A stretch of 64,000 bases of DNA from Salidesulfovibrio onnuriiensis (GCF_008001235.1 NZ_CP040751.1:2463001-2527000), one strand, 5' to 3'. Positions 44,570 through 53,949 are shown, counted from the stretch's first letter. Notes: generated by a model not told the origin, from the sequence alone. Numbers and translations are program-made.

Positions 44570-45505
44570 GTGAAAGTATACGTTACCGGGTCCCTTGCGT
44601 TCGACCGCATCATGACCTTCCCCGGCAAGTTTTCCGACCATATCCTGGCGGACAAGATTCATATTCTCAATGTCTGCTTCGTGGTCAACGGCCTGGACGA
44701 AAAGTTCGGCGGCACTGCGGGCAACATCGCCTATACCATGGCGCTTCTGGATGAGAAGCCCGTCATTCTCAGCCAGGTGGGCAAGGACTTCGCCGCCTAC
44801 GACGAATGGCTGCAGAAGCACGAACTGCCCGTGGAAGGTATCCGCACCATCGACCATGAACACACTGCCGGGGCGTATATCACCACGGACATGTCCGACA
44901 ACCAGATCACCGGGTTCAACCCCGGGGCCATGCGTCATTCCTGCGGATATGACATGGACCTCATGGACAAAAATAATTCCTTGGGCATCATTTCTCCGGG
45001 CAATGTGGAAGACATGGTGAATCATCCCAGGTTCTACCGGGAAAACGGCATCCGGTTCATCTTCGACCCGGGCCAGCAGATCACCACCCTGGGCGGGGAA
45101 AAGCTCAAGGAAAGCCTGGAGGGCGCCCATATCCTGATCACCAATGACTATGAACTGCAGATGGTCATGAACGATACGGGCTACTCCAAAGAAGAAATTC
45201 TTGATAGGGTGGACATGTGCGTCACCACTCTGGGCGACCAGGGCTGCGTGATCAGCACCAAGGACGGCGAAGTGGCGGTGCCTGCGGCCAAGGCCGCCGA
45301 GGTGATCGACCCCACAGGTGCGGGCGACGCCTTCAGGGCCGGGCTGCTCAAGGGTTTCTGCCTGGGCAGGGACATAGAAACCGCCTGCCGGATGGGTGCC
45401 GTGACCGCAGCGTACTCCGTGGAGAAAAAAGGAACACAGGAGCACAAATTCGACTGGAACGACTTCCTGAAACGCTATGAGGAGAACTACGGCCCCCTGA
45501 ACTAG
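44570..45505 (+). CDS. PfkB-family sugar/nucleoside kinase
   Basis: A 311-residue ribokinase/adenosine-kinase type enzyme. The start MKVYVTGSLAFDRIMTFPG and the GGTAGNIAYTMALL segment (near residue 48) match PfkB signature 1. Signature 2 with the catalytic Asp is DPTGAGDAFRAGLLKGFCL (near 250). ATP-binding elements such as TTLGDQGCVISTKDG are present. The substrate is not predictable; adenosine kinase is the closest impression. GTG 44570 follows GGAGG. First gene of a three-kinase cassette. Confidence 0.9.
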   Translation: MKVYVTGSLAFDRIMTFPGKFSDHILADKIHILNVCFVVNGLDEKFGGTAGNIAYTMALLDEKPVILSQVGKDFAAYDEWLQKHELPVEGIRTIDHEHTAGAYITTDMSDNQITGFNPGAMRHSCGYDMDLMDKNNSLGIISPGNVEDMVNHPRFYRENGIRFIFDPGQQITTLGGEKLKESLEGAHILITNDYELQMVMNDTGYSKEEILDRVDMCVTTLGDQGCVISTKDGEVAVPAAKAAEVIDPTGAGDAFRAGLLKGFCLGRDIETACRMGAVTAAYSVEKKGTQEHKFDWNDFLKRYEENYGPLN

Positions 45506-45512
45506 GGGCTTG

Positions 45513-45532
45513 GCTCTCCTCACGAGGAGAGC
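45513..45532 (+). promoter_or_regulatory. Hairpin that buries the ribosome binding site of the APH-like gene
   Basis: GCTCTCCTC (45513-45521) and GAGGAGAGC (45524-45532) are perfect complements, and the second arm is the Shine-Dalgarno of the gene starting at 45536. A fold with 8 bp and a CACG loop would close it. Translation may depend on ribosomes finishing the PfkB gene 8 bp upstream. Confidence 0.55.
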
Positions 45533-45535
45533 GAC

Positions 45536-46618
45536 ATGATCAATCTGACCAAGCAGGGTCTCGACAGTTATCTCAAGCGTGTATACGGCCCCACCGCGGA
45601 ATTGTTGGCGGCCGGTGATATTGGAAATCTGGACGAGCAGGGAATGAAAAGCTTCGGCTACGGAAAACCCCTGCTCGTTCGTTTTTTGGTGGACGGGGTG
45701 GAGCAGGAGGCCGTTATCTCCACCATGAAGGGAGATAAGTACGGGCACCAGTTCTATTGGGATCGAGCCGCCATTCTCATGTTTCAGTTCGAGACATCGG
45801 ACCGCATGGAAAAGCATGTGCTTCCCCTGGGGCTCGGGTATGTCTCCCGCACGGGCGAAATGATCCCGGTCGAGCAGCCTCTGGAATTCTTCATCGTCAA
45901 CGAAAAGCTGCAGGGGCACGATTACTTCCTGGACCTGGAACGCATCCGTAAGGGGGATTTTCGGGACGGTGACGAGCAACTCTCCAGGGAATTTGCGCGC
46001 TGGCTGGCGCGAGTCCACTCCAAAAAGCTTGATGATTCCGATCTCTATTACCGCCGCATCCGGAACCTCATCGGTTCCAGCGAGTGCATTCTCGGTCTGA
46101 TCGACGAGGCCTATCCTCATCCCTACGCTTTGTATCCGGACGATGGTTTTTCGGCTCTGGAAAAGCGACTTATCGACTGGCGCTGGAAGTTGCGGGGGTA
46201 TGCCCACCGCCTTTCCGCAGTGCATGGCGATTTTCATCCCTGGAACGTTTTGGTCGATGAGGAAGGAGAATTCTCCGTCCTCGACCGCAGCAGAGGGGAG
46301 TGGGGAGAGCCGGGCGGCGACCTGTGCACCATGGCCGTCAACTACCTGCTCTGGAGCCTGCCCCGCCACGGTCGACTGGCAGGCCGCTTCGAGCAACTCT
46401 ACAAGGCCTATTTCTCGGAATATCTCGAACGGACCGGCGACACGGAAGTGCTGCAGGTCATTGCGCCGTTTTTTGTTTTCCGCTGCCTGGTGATCGCCTC
46501 GCCGGAATGGTATCCGGACCATGCGGACGACGTTCGTTTCGGCCTGTTCCGGTTCATGGAAAACATCCTGGATGAGGACGTGTTTGATTGGCAGAACATC
46601 AACAAGTACATGGAGTGA
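45536..46618 (+). CDS. Aminoglycoside-phosphotransferase-family (APH-like) kinase
   Basis: A 360-residue protein of the APH/choline-kinase fold. It has an N-lobe with VRFLVDGVEQEAVISTMKG, and a C-lobe with the catalytic loop VHGDFHPWNVLVDEEGEFSV (HGDxxxxN; near residue 232), followed by LDRSRGEWGEPGGDLCTM, where the usual D-x-G metal motif is replaced by DRSRGEWGEP. It is thus a divergent kinase, perhaps acting on a small metabolite; there is no reason to infer drug resistance. It lies between the PfkB and APS-kinase-like genes, 2 bp before the latter. Confidence 0.8.
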   Translation: MINLTKQGLDSYLKRVYGPTAELLAAGDIGNLDEQGMKSFGYGKPLLVRFLVDGVEQEAVISTMKGDKYGHQFYWDRAAILMFQFETSDRMEKHVLPLGLGYVSRTGEMIPVEQPLEFFIVNEKLQGHDYFLDLERIRKGDFRDGDEQLSREFARWLARVHSKKLDDSDLYYRRIRNLIGSSECILGLIDEAYPHPYALYPDDGFSALEKRLIDWRWKLRGYAHRLSAVHGDFHPWNVLVDEEGEFSVLDRSRGEWGEPGGDLCTMAVNYLLWSLPRHGRLAGRFEQLYKAYFSEYLERTGDTEVLQVIAPFFVFRCLVIASPEWYPDHADDVRFGLFRFMENILDEDVFDWQNINKYME

Positions 46619-46620
46619 TT

Positions 46621-47190
46621 GTGCAAGGGTGCGCCATCTGGTTCGTCGGGTTGCCCGGGAGCGGCAAGAGTTCGGTGGCTCGTTGTGTTTACGATCATCT
46701 TGTTGCGGCCGGGCACGACGTGGTGCACCACGAAATGGACCGAAGGCGAAAGGCGTATTTCCCGAAGCCGCGATACACCGAAGCGGAACGGGCCCGGGCC
46801 TATTCCCTGTTCATCGACGAAGCCGTGACTATGGCTGCGCAGGGCAAAGTAGTGCTCATGGACGCTTCGGCCCATAGGGCCGTGATCCGGCAAGCGGCCC
46901 GGAAGAAGATTGGCCGTTTTGCGGAGATCATGATCCGTTGTTCCCTGGAAACGGCCATGGCCCGGGAAAAGGCACGTCCCGAGGGTCTTGTCATTGCCAA
47001 CATGTACGAGAAGGCCCTCATCCGCCAAAAGACTGGCGAACAATTCGAAGGACTGGGGGATGTCATCGGCGTGGATGTGCCTTTTGAAGAAGGAGATGCG
47101 GAATTGATTGTGGACAATACGAACCTGACGAGTCAACAAACTTGCACCATGGTGACAACCTTTCTGGACACTTGGCTCGACAATGCTTAA
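46621..47190 (+). CDS. APS-kinase-like (CysC family) protein
   Basis: A 189-residue P-loop kinase similar to adenylylsulfate kinase. Walker A is GLPGSGKSSVAR (near residue 10; normal form GLSGAGKST). The family patterns EMDRRRKAYFPKPRYTEAER, RPEGLVIANMYEKALIRQK and GDVIGVDVPFEEG align with CysC, but the LDGDNVR motif is altered. APS kinase makes PAPS for sulfation. GTG 46621 is preferred, with GGAGTGA before it; an in-frame TTG 33 bp upstream lies within the APH-like gene. Third gene of the kinase trio. Confidence 0.77.
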   Translation: MQGCAIWFVGLPGSGKSSVARCVYDHLVAAGHDVVHHEMDRRRKAYFPKPRYTEAERARAYSLFIDEAVTMAAQGKVVLMDASAHRAVIRQAARKKIGRFAEIMIRCSLETAMAREKARPEGLVIANMYEKALIRQKTGEQFEGLGDVIGVDVPFEEGDAELIVDNTNLTSQQTCTMVTTFLDTWLDNA

Positions 47191-47276
47191 CGTGCCTCAG
47201 CCCTGAAAGGAGGGCGGCAACAGCTGATCATATGGCCATGAGCGCCAGCGTATTTCAACAATCAAGGTTTGTATCG

Positions 47277-48626
47277 ATGAAGTTTCATATATTGACGTTT
47301 GGCTGCCAGATGAATGTTCATGATTCCCAGTGGCTGACCAGTGCCCTGGAAAGTCGTGGCTGGGAACAGGCTCCGGAAGATGAGGCCCAGGTGTATATTC
47401 TCAATACCTGCAGCGTGCGCGAAAAACCCGAGCAAAAGGTCTATACCGAATTGGGCCGGATTGCCGTGCATCTCAAGCGCGACCCGGATATCATCGCGGC
47501 CGTGGGCGGTTGTGTGGGCCAGCAGGTGGGTACGGGCTTTTTCAATCGCTTCCCCTTTGTGAAACTGGTCTTCGGCACGGATGGGATCGCCAATGCTCCC
47601 GACGCGCTGGAGCGGCTTGTCGAAGGGGCGCAGGAACGTATCGCCCTGCTGGATTTCGTGGATATCTACCCGGAGCGGGAGGTTCCGTGCAGGGATGTGC
47701 GCGTAGAGCAGAAATCCCGGCAGGCCTTTGTGAACATTATGCAGGGGTGTGATAATTTTTGCACCTATTGTGTCGTCCCTTTCACACGTGGCCGTCAGAA
47801 ATCGCGTCATCCCGAGCAGGTCTTGGAAGAATGTCGGACGCTTGTGAAGGGCGGAGTCCGCGAAATCACGCTGCTCGGGCAGAATGTGAACAGTTTTGGC
47901 CTGGACAAGGGCGGAGTTGGCGTGACTTTTGCTCAGCTGTTATACAGGGTTGCCGAAATCCCTGGTCTGGACCGTCTGCGTTTCACCACTTCGCATCCCA
48001 AGGATATTGCACCGGAAGTGATCCGCGCCTTTGGCGAGCTGGACAATCTGTGTCCGTCTTTGCACCTGCCCATGCAGGCAGGATCCGACGATGTGCTCAG
48101 GCGTATGGGCCGCAAGTATGACAGCAAACGCTACGTGGAGATTGTGGATGGCTTGCGCGCAGCCCGGCCGAACCTTGCACTGACCACGGACCTGATCGTG
48201 GCCTTTCCGGGGGAAACCGAGGAAGATTTTGAGCAGACAATGGAAATGGTTGAGAAAGTTGGTTTCGAAAGCAGCTTTTCCTTCAAGTATTCCGATCGCC
48301 CCGGTGTCGCAGCGCTCAAGATGAAGCCGAAGATCGCCCCGGATGTAGCGGCAGAGCGGCTCATGCGCTTGCAGAATTTACAGAATGATATTACTAGAAA
48401 ATGTCTAAAGAAACTTGTCGGAACGGAAGATGATGTGCTCGTGGAGGGCAAAAGCCGCAAGCAGGACGAGGGCGGCTTCTGGTGGCGTGGTCGCGATGCG
48501 GCCGGCCGGGTTGTCAATTTCCGTTTCGAGGGAGACCGGGACTTGGAGGGTCTGATGGTGCCGGTCAGGATTGTCGAGGCCAAGAAACATTCCCTGGTGG
48601 GCAAAAGGACAGGCGACCCATGGTAA
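47277..48626 (+). CDS. miaB: MiaB, tRNA 2-methylthio-i6A synthase
   Basis: MiaB is a radical SAM enzyme that adds a methylthio group to i6A37 in tRNA. The 449-residue protein has three N-terminal cysteines in FGCQMNVHDS, NTCSVREK and GGCVGQQ (second cluster), the radical-SAM motif GCDNFCTYCVVP (CxxxCxxC, near residue 156), and a C-terminal TRAM domain with VLVEGKSRKQDEGGFWW. Start ATG 47277 is at the family start; an earlier frame overlaps the APS-kinase-like gene. It overlaps the next gene by 7 bp. Confidence 0.95.
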   Translation: MKFHILTFGCQMNVHDSQWLTSALESRGWEQAPEDEAQVYILNTCSVREKPEQKVYTELGRIAVHLKRDPDIIAAVGGCVGQQVGTGFFNRFPFVKLVFGTDGIANAPDALERLVEGAQERIALLDFVDIYPEREVPCRDVRVEQKSRQAFVNIMQGCDNFCTYCVVPFTRGRQKSRHPEQVLEECRTLVKGGVREITLLGQNVNSFGLDKGGVGVTFAQLLYRVAEIPGLDRLRFTTSHPKDIAPEVIRAFGELDNLCPSLHLPMQAGSDDVLRRMGRKYDSKRYVEIVDGLRAARPNLALTTDLIVAFPGETEEDFEQTMEMVEKVGFESSFSFKYSDRPGVAALKMKPKIAPDVAAERLMRLQNLQNDITRKCLKKLVGTEDDVLVEGKSRKQDEGGFWWRGRDAAGRVVNFRFEGDRDLEGLMVPVRIVEAKKHSLVGKRTGDPW

Positions 48627-49114
48627 GAACGAAAGTATTCGGCATGGCCTTGGATGAAACCAATCAAGCCCCGATACTCATCCTCAAGAACGAACAGGAG
48701 GCCATGGTCCTGCCCATCTGGATCGGGGCCGTGGAGGCCATGTCCATTACCATGGCGCTCAATAAGATCCCGTTCCCCAGGCCCATGACCCATGATCTTC
48801 TGCTGTCCGTCATCAACACCCTTGGGGGCGTGATCAACCAGGTGCAGGTGACGGATATCGAGGACGGAACTTTTTTTGCGGAAATGGTGGTTTTGCAGGA
48901 TGGCGAGGAACTGCGCATTGATTGCAGGCCTTCGGATGCAATTGCACTTGCGGTTCGCGGCGATACGCCCATTTTTGTCAACCTGGACGTGCTCAAGACC
49001 GCAGGCGTCAGTGAAGACAGTCTCAAGCAGAAAGTCGTCAGGAGCGAAGATTCGGACAAGTGGAAGGAATTGCTCGATTCCATGGATGAAGACGATGCCA
49101 AATACAAAATGTGA
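48620..49114 (+). CDS. Bifunctional-nuclease family protein (DUF151)
   Basis: A 164-residue protein of the bifunctional nuclease (BFN, DUF151) family. It has the typical LPIWIGAVEAMSITMAL (near residue 35), RPMTHDLLLSVINTLGG and the SDAIALAVRG segment, which is strongly conserved in the family. Plant and mycobacterial members have DNase/RNase activity; the bacterial role is not settled. ATG 48620 overlaps the miaB stop, pointing to coupled translation. A PHP-domain phosphoesterase follows after 13 bp. Confidence 0.87.
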   Translation: MVRTKVFGMALDETNQAPILILKNEQEAMVLPIWIGAVEAMSITMALNKIPFPRPMTHDLLLSVINTLGGVINQVQVTDIEDGTFFAEMVVLQDGEELRIDCRPSDAIALAVRGDTPIFVNLDVLKTAGVSEDSLKQKVVRSEDSDKWKELLDSMDEDDAKYKM

Positions 49115-49127
49115 CCGGTAACACAAG

Positions 49128-49778
49128 ATGATAGATCTCCATACTCACTCCACGTTCAGCGACGGGGAACTCATTCCCGCGGAGCTGGTCCGGCGCGCCC
49201 GCGTGGCCGGGTACAAGGCCATTGGGATCACTGACCATGCCGATGCTACCAACATGAAAATGATCCTGGACAATATCGGACCTTTTGCCAGGGAGCACGG
49301 GCATTTTTTCGATATCACGGTGCTGGCCGGCGTTGAATTGACGCATACGCCTCCGAGCCTCATCACCACTCTGGTGGCCCAGGCCCGTGCGCTCGGCGCT
49401 CAGCTGGTGGTCATGCACGGGGAAACCATTGTCGAACCGGTTGCCTCCGGCACCAACCTGGCCGCCATTGAAGCCGGTGTGGACATTCTGGCCCATCCGG
49501 GGCTCATTACCGAGGAAGAGGTGAAGCTGGCCGCCGAAAAGGGCGTCTGTCTGGAGATAACCACCCGGGGCGGCCACAGTTATACGAATGGCCACGTACT
49601 TTCCCTTGCCCGCAAGCACGGCGCGAAACTGGTCATCGACAACGATGCCCACGCACCGAAGGACCTGGTGGGCGCGGAACTGCGAAAGGGCATTGCCCTC
49701 GGGTGCGGCATGACAGCCGCCGAATACGATCAGGCTCGGCAGAATTCGTGGGAAATTGTTCAGCGCGCCATGCGCTGA
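49128..49778 (+). CDS. PHP-domain phosphoesterase
   Basis: A 216-residue PHP-family metal-dependent phosphoesterase. Metal-binding motifs are MIDLHTHSTFSDGE (start), GITDHADATNM, GVELTH (near residue 65), a HGET segment, an ILAHPGLI and a final DNDAHAP. It is shorter than histidinol-phosphatase (HisK) relatives and lacks a clear substrate; annotations in this family vary. It ends 100 bp before tolQ, in a gap with no obvious terminator. Confidence 0.87.
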   Translation: MIDLHTHSTFSDGELIPAELVRRARVAGYKAIGITDHADATNMKMILDNIGPFAREHGHFFDITVLAGVELTHTPPSLITTLVAQARALGAQLVVMHGETIVEPVASGTNLAAIEAGVDILAHPGLITEEEVKLAAEKGVCLEITTRGGHSYTNGHVLSLARKHGAKLVIDNDAHAPKDLVGAELRKGIALGCGMTAAEYDQARQNSWEIVQRAMR

Positions 49779-49878
49779 GTCTTTTGGGAAGATTGTCACC
49801 TGTCCGGCGTGATGCGGCCAGGCTTGCGTATATATTTGCCCGCACAGGGCTGCACAAAACCAAACGGGGTTACTGTCG

Positions 49879-50568
49879 ATGGATTTTCTGGCTGAGAACA
49901 ATGTCTTGCAACTGTTGATGGGCGCGACGCTCGCGGTGAAGATGGTGCTGTTGTTCCTGGGGGCCATGTCGGTCTGGAGCTGGACCATCATTTTCTACAA
50001 GTTTTTCAGCATCCTTTCCGCCCGCAAGCGTGTGGCGGCAGGGTATGACTCCTTCATGGCCGCGGACGACCTGACCTCGGGCCTCAAGGCCATCGGTGGC
50101 GATTCCTCGCCCCTGGCCCGCATGAGCAGCATGGCGGTCAAGGAATTCCGCAAGCTGGAAAAGGCCGAGATCGACCGCGAGCGCAAGCGCATGCTGGTGA
50201 AGGACACACTGCGCCGCACCCTGCGGCAGGGCGTGAGCGGTGAAATGCGCCGCCTGACACGCAACCTGCCTTTCCTGGCCACCTGCGCCAACGGCGCTCC
50301 GTTTATCGGCCTGTTCGGTACGGTCTGGGGGATCATGCATTCCTTCCATTCCATCGGCATGGCGCAGTCCGCAGCCCTGGCAACCGTGGCTCCCGGTATT
50401 TCCGAGGCACTCATCGCCACCGCCATCGGCCTGGCCGTGGCCATTCCCGCAACCATTGCCTACAACTTTTTCCTCAGTAGGCTCTCGGAAGTGGAGACCG
50501 GCATGATCGATTTCGCCGGGGCCTTCCTCAACCGTGCAGAGCGTGAGATCGCCTGGGCCCAGAAGTAG
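49879..50568 (+). CDS. tolQ: TolQ, Tol-Pal proton channel subunit
   Basis: TolQ with TolR converts the proton gradient into motion of TolA during outer-membrane constriction. The 229-residue protein has three membrane spans (about 15-40, 130-155 and 168-195), with FIGLFGTVWGIMHSFHSIG and ALIATAIGLAVAIPATIAYN typical of the MotA/TolQ/ExbB family. It is the first gene of a complete tolQRAB-pal operon. The start ATG 49879 is in the family position. Confidence 0.95.
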   Translation: MDFLAENNVLQLLMGATLAVKMVLLFLGAMSVWSWTIIFYKFFSILSARKRVAAGYDSFMAADDLTSGLKAIGGDSSPLARMSSMAVKEFRKLEKAEIDRERKRMLVKDTLRRTLRQGVSGEMRRLTRNLPFLATCANGAPFIGLFGTVWGIMHSFHSIGMAQSAALATVAPGISEALIATAIGLAVAIPATIAYNFFLSRLSEVETGMIDFAGAFLNRAEREIAWAQK

Positions 50569-50580
50569 GAGGGCGAATCC

Positions 50581-50997
<417 letters not shown>

Positions 50998-51042
50998 CGA
51001 CGGGAGGCCGGTCTGTATTTCAGGACCGGTGGCCGTGCACCT

Positions 51043-51936
51043 ATGCGAATATTTGGCTTTATCCTCTCCATCCTGTTTCACCTGGGCGTATTCGCCGTGG
51101 CCCTGTTCTGGGTCACCGGCCAGTCCACCAAGGTGGATATGGATCGTCCTGTCTATACGGTGGACATTGTCAGCCTGGCCCCGCCTGCGGCGGGGAAACG
51201 GCCCATGCGTGTTTCCGCTCCGCCCGAACCCAAGGCTGCTCCAGAGCCGACCCCGGCAAAGGCCCCTGAACCGGTCAAGGAGATCAAACCCGAGCCCAAG
51301 GACGAGGTGAAACCGGAACCCAGGCCTGAACCGAAGCCGGAGCCGCCCAAGGCTGAAGCCAAGGATATCAGCGAGAAAAAGAAAGAGCAGAAGGTCGTAA
51401 AAAAGGCCAAGGAAAAGCCGCAGCCGAAACCTGAGCCCAAGCCGGCGCCAAAGCCTCAGAAAACCGCTGCGCAGCTTCGCGCGGAAGCCATGAGCGAAGT
51501 GCGCAAGACGGCCAAGAGCCCCGAGGAGCTCAAGCGGTCGGCTATTCAGCAAGAGCTGGCCGCCATCAGGCAGAAGGCTGGCGAGGAAGTCTACTCCGAT
51601 GCCTCGGAAGGTTCCGAAGGCGTTGCCGGCGGCGAACCAGGCGGAACCGGGTCCGGGTTGAGGGCGGTGTATGGCTCTATCGTGGGCGAGGCCATCAAGA
51701 AGAACTGGCGCTACCCGGCGCTGGCAGGCGACAAGAACCTCATGTCCACCGTGGAAATCGATATCGCCGCTGACGGAAAGATCCTTGGCTCAAGGGTCAT
51801 TGAAGGTTCGAGGAACGCCAAGTTCGATTCCTCCATTCTGCGGGCCATCAAGGAAACCGAATATGTCACTCCCCCCACGACTGTGCGGGACAGGGTGGTG
51901 CGAATAAACTTCAATAGCCAGGAACTTTCGGAATAA
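51043..51936 (+). CDS. tolA: TolA-like protein with TonB-type C-terminus
   Basis: TolA spans the periplasm and links TolQR to Pal/TolB. The 297-residue protein has an N-terminal membrane span (about 3-24), a long Pro/Lys/Glu-rich extended linker (about 60-165), and a C-terminal TonB/TolA-like domain (about 205-297) with AVYGSIVGEAIKKNWRYPAL and a conserved hydrophobic end. The name rests on position in the operon; on sequence alone TonB would be as likely. It starts 45 bp after tolR and ends 3 bp before tolB. Confidence 0.87.
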   Translation: MRIFGFILSILFHLGVFAVALFWVTGQSTKVDMDRPVYTVDIVSLAPPAAGKRPMRVSAPPEPKAAPEPTPAKAPEPVKEIKPEPKDEVKPEPRPEPKPEPPKAEAKDISEKKKEQKVVKKAKEKPQPKPEPKPAPKPQKTAAQLRAEAMSEVRKTAKSPEELKRSAIQQELAAIRQKAGEEVYSDASEGSEGVAGGEPGGTGSGLRAVYGSIVGEAIKKNWRYPALAGDKNLMSTVEIDIAADGKILGSRVIEGSRNAKFDSSILRAIKETEYVTPPTTVRDRVVRINFNSQELSE

Positions 51937-51939
51937 ATT

Positions 51940-53250
51940 ATGAAAACAATAGTACGTTGCACGCTTCTGACCGCACTGTTGCTTCTTGTCTCCGCCGTAT
52001 TCGTTTCGGCGGCTCCCCTGACCGTCGATATCTACGGCCCGGGACAGAAGCTGGTCAACATGACCATACTGCCGCCCAAGCCTTTGCGCGCGGGAGGCTC
52101 GGTGCCCACAGACGCGGCTGAATTCGAGCGGGTCGTCAAGAACAACCTTTCCTACATTCCGTTTCTTCAGGACGTACCCATGTCCCAGATGCTGGGTGGC
52201 GATCCCAGCAGGGGCGTCAAGGCGCGGGACATCAATTTCAAGCCCCTGCAATTGGCCAAGGTCGATCTGGCCATGACTGTGGGCTGGAACGGCTCCAACC
52301 TTGAGGCCCGTGTCTATGAAACCTTCAGCGGCCGCCTGATTGTGGGCAAGGCCTACGGCCAGGTGCAGGGCAAGCTCGTCACCCGGGTGGCCGACCGTTT
52401 CTGCTCGGTGCTTCTCGAAGAGCTTTCCGGCAAGAAGGGATTCTTCGATTCTCCCATAGCCTTTGTGAAGCAGCTCGGAAAGAGCAAGGAAATCTACACG
52501 GTTCTGCCGCAGGGGCGTGAGCTGACCCGCATCACCAAGCTCGGCGGGTTCAACCTGAGCCCCACCTGGAGTCCGGACGGTTCCAAGATCGCCTTTACCC
52601 ATATCGGGGCCAAGAAGCATACGCTGGGCATCTGGGATTCCAAGACCGGCAAGATCACGCTGCGCAACAATACGTTGGGCCAGACGGTCATCAGCCCGGT
52701 TTTCGTCGACAACAGGCAGATCGCTGTGACCTTGAACAAGACCGGTCAGGCGGACATCTACCTGCTGGACGATGAATACAAACCCAAAAGGACGCTGGTG
52801 AAGAGTTCCTTCATCGACGTCTCCCCGAGTTTCGACCGCAGCGGGAATCTCATGACCTTTACCTCGGGGCGTGCGGGCAATCCGCACATCTATCTCCTGA
52901 ATCTGAAAACCGGCAACCTCAGGCGGGTGACCATCACAGGGAAATACAACACCCACCCGTGTCTGAGCCCGGACGGAAGATACATAGCTTATACCCATAG
53001 AACAGCCAATGGACACCGCATCTTCCTCCACGACCTGCAAAGCGGGCGTGAAAAGCAACTGACCTTCGGACCGGGCAGCGACGAATATCCCGCTTTCGGC
53101 CCGGACGGTTACTTTGTCGCTTTCGCATCCAGCAGATCCGGGGAGTACAAACTGTACCTGACGACCCGTCATGGCGACACGCCCAGACAGCTCAAGACCG
53201 GAAATGGTCCGGCCTTTGCCCCTGACTGGGATACGTCGTTACAGCGATGA
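51940..53250 (+). CDS. tolB: TolB, periplasmic beta-propeller of Tol-Pal
   Basis: TolB is a periplasmic protein that binds Pal and TolA. The 436-residue protein has a signal peptide (TALLLLVSAVFVSAAPLTVD region), an N-terminal alpha/beta domain (about 25-160) and a C-terminal beta-propeller of repeated WD-like PD units, such as LSPTWSPDGSKIAFTH, VSPSFDRSGNLMTFTS and PCLSPDGRYIAYTH. It starts 3 bp after tolA. Pal follows after 116 bp, a gap without a terminator. Confidence 0.95.
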   Translation: MKTIVRCTLLTALLLLVSAVFVSAAPLTVDIYGPGQKLVNMTILPPKPLRAGGSVPTDAAEFERVVKNNLSYIPFLQDVPMSQMLGGDPSRGVKARDINFKPLQLAKVDLAMTVGWNGSNLEARVYETFSGRLIVGKAYGQVQGKLVTRVADRFCSVLLEELSGKKGFFDSPIAFVKQLGKSKEIYTVLPQGRELTRITKLGGFNLSPTWSPDGSKIAFTHIGAKKHTLGIWDSKTGKITLRNNTLGQTVISPVFVDNRQIAVTLNKTGQADIYLLDDEYKPKRTLVKSSFIDVSPSFDRSGNLMTFTSGRAGNPHIYLLNLKTGNLRRVTITGKYNTHPCLSPDGRYIAYTHRTANGHRIFLHDLQSGREKQLTFGPGSDEYPAFGPDGYFVAFASSRSGEYKLYLTTRHGDTPRQLKTGNGPAFAPDWDTSLQR

Positions 53251-53366
53251 CACATTTTGTTGAGGTACTTGATTTTTTATTGAGAAAGGGTACACCTAAC
53301 GGTACTTCCTGTGAGGTGTTAACATCCTGCTGCAACTGCCAAGAACGGCATATCGAAGGAGTTGAT

Positions 53367-53927
53367 ATGAAAGTTCGTTTTTCTTTTGCCTTAATTGCTC
53401 TGCTGAGCATTTTTCTCATGATTGGAGCTGGTTGCGCTAAAAAGACCACTTCATCGGACATGCCTCCCGGAGCCACCAAGGTCGAAGTGAAGGATCAGTC
53501 CGAATATCCCACGGAAGTTGTTGAAGAAAGCAATGTGGACGAACAGACGCTCGAAGCCGAAGCCCGGGCGCAGGCAAAAGCCCGCGCTGTCGAGGAAATG
53601 GCCTTCAGGCTTCACTTTGCCTTTGACTCTTACGAACTGAATGATGAAGCCCGCAGGGTGCTTGGTCGCAAGGCTGAACTGATGAAGGAATTCTCCGACC
53701 TGACCATGGTCATTGAAGGATACTGCGATGAGCGCGGCACCGAAGAGTACAACCTCGCCCTGGGCGAACGCCGTGCACGCGCCGCGTTCGAGCACCTTGT
53801 CATCCTGGGCATCGAGCCCGAACGCATGAGCATGGTCAGCTTCGGCGAGGAACGCCCTCTGGATCCGGCGCACAATGAGGCGGCCTGGGCTCAGAACAGG
53901 CGTGACGAGTTCAAGATCTCTTATTAG
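53367..53927 (+). CDS. pal: Pal, peptidoglycan-associated lipoprotein
   Basis: Pal is an outer-membrane lipoprotein that binds peptidoglycan and anchors the Tol system. The 186-residue protein has a lipoprotein signal with cleavage before Cys (LMIGAGC), a Glu/Lys-rich linker, and an OmpA-like domain (about 75-186) with FAFDSYELNDEARRVL, VIEGYCDERGTEEYN and GERRARAAFEHLVILG, which carry the diaminopimelate-binding residues. ATG 53367 has GAAGGAG before it; a longer frame reaching into tolB is not credible. A terminator follows. Confidence 0.95.
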   Translation: MKVRFSFALIALLSIFLMIGAGCAKKTTSSDMPPGATKVEVKDQSEYPTEVVEESNVDEQTLEAEARAQAKARAVEEMAFRLHFAFDSYELNDEARRVLGRKAELMKEFSDLTMVIEGYCDERGTEEYNLALGERRARAAFEHLVILGIEPERMSMVSFGEERPLDPAHNEAAWAQNRRDEFKISY

Positions 53928-53949
53928 CAGGGCAGAAAAGCGAATCAAG

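Noticed and set aside
44564..46522. 652-codon open frame on the minus strand, antisense to the PfkB and APH-like genes
   Set aside because: It is the third-codon-position shadow of real GC-biased genes; it has no ribosome site or family resemblance. Similar long shadows at 1223-2803, 16780-18342 and 49870-51552 were dropped for the same reason.
45536..46618. Aminoglycoside resistance gene
   Set aside because: Only the general APH fold is shared; the metal motif is changed and the gene is embedded in a metabolic-looking kinase operon.
53247..53366. Upstream extension of pal by 40 codons
   Set aside because: It would destroy the lipoprotein signal; ATG 53367 has a GAAGGAG site and a normal lipobox.
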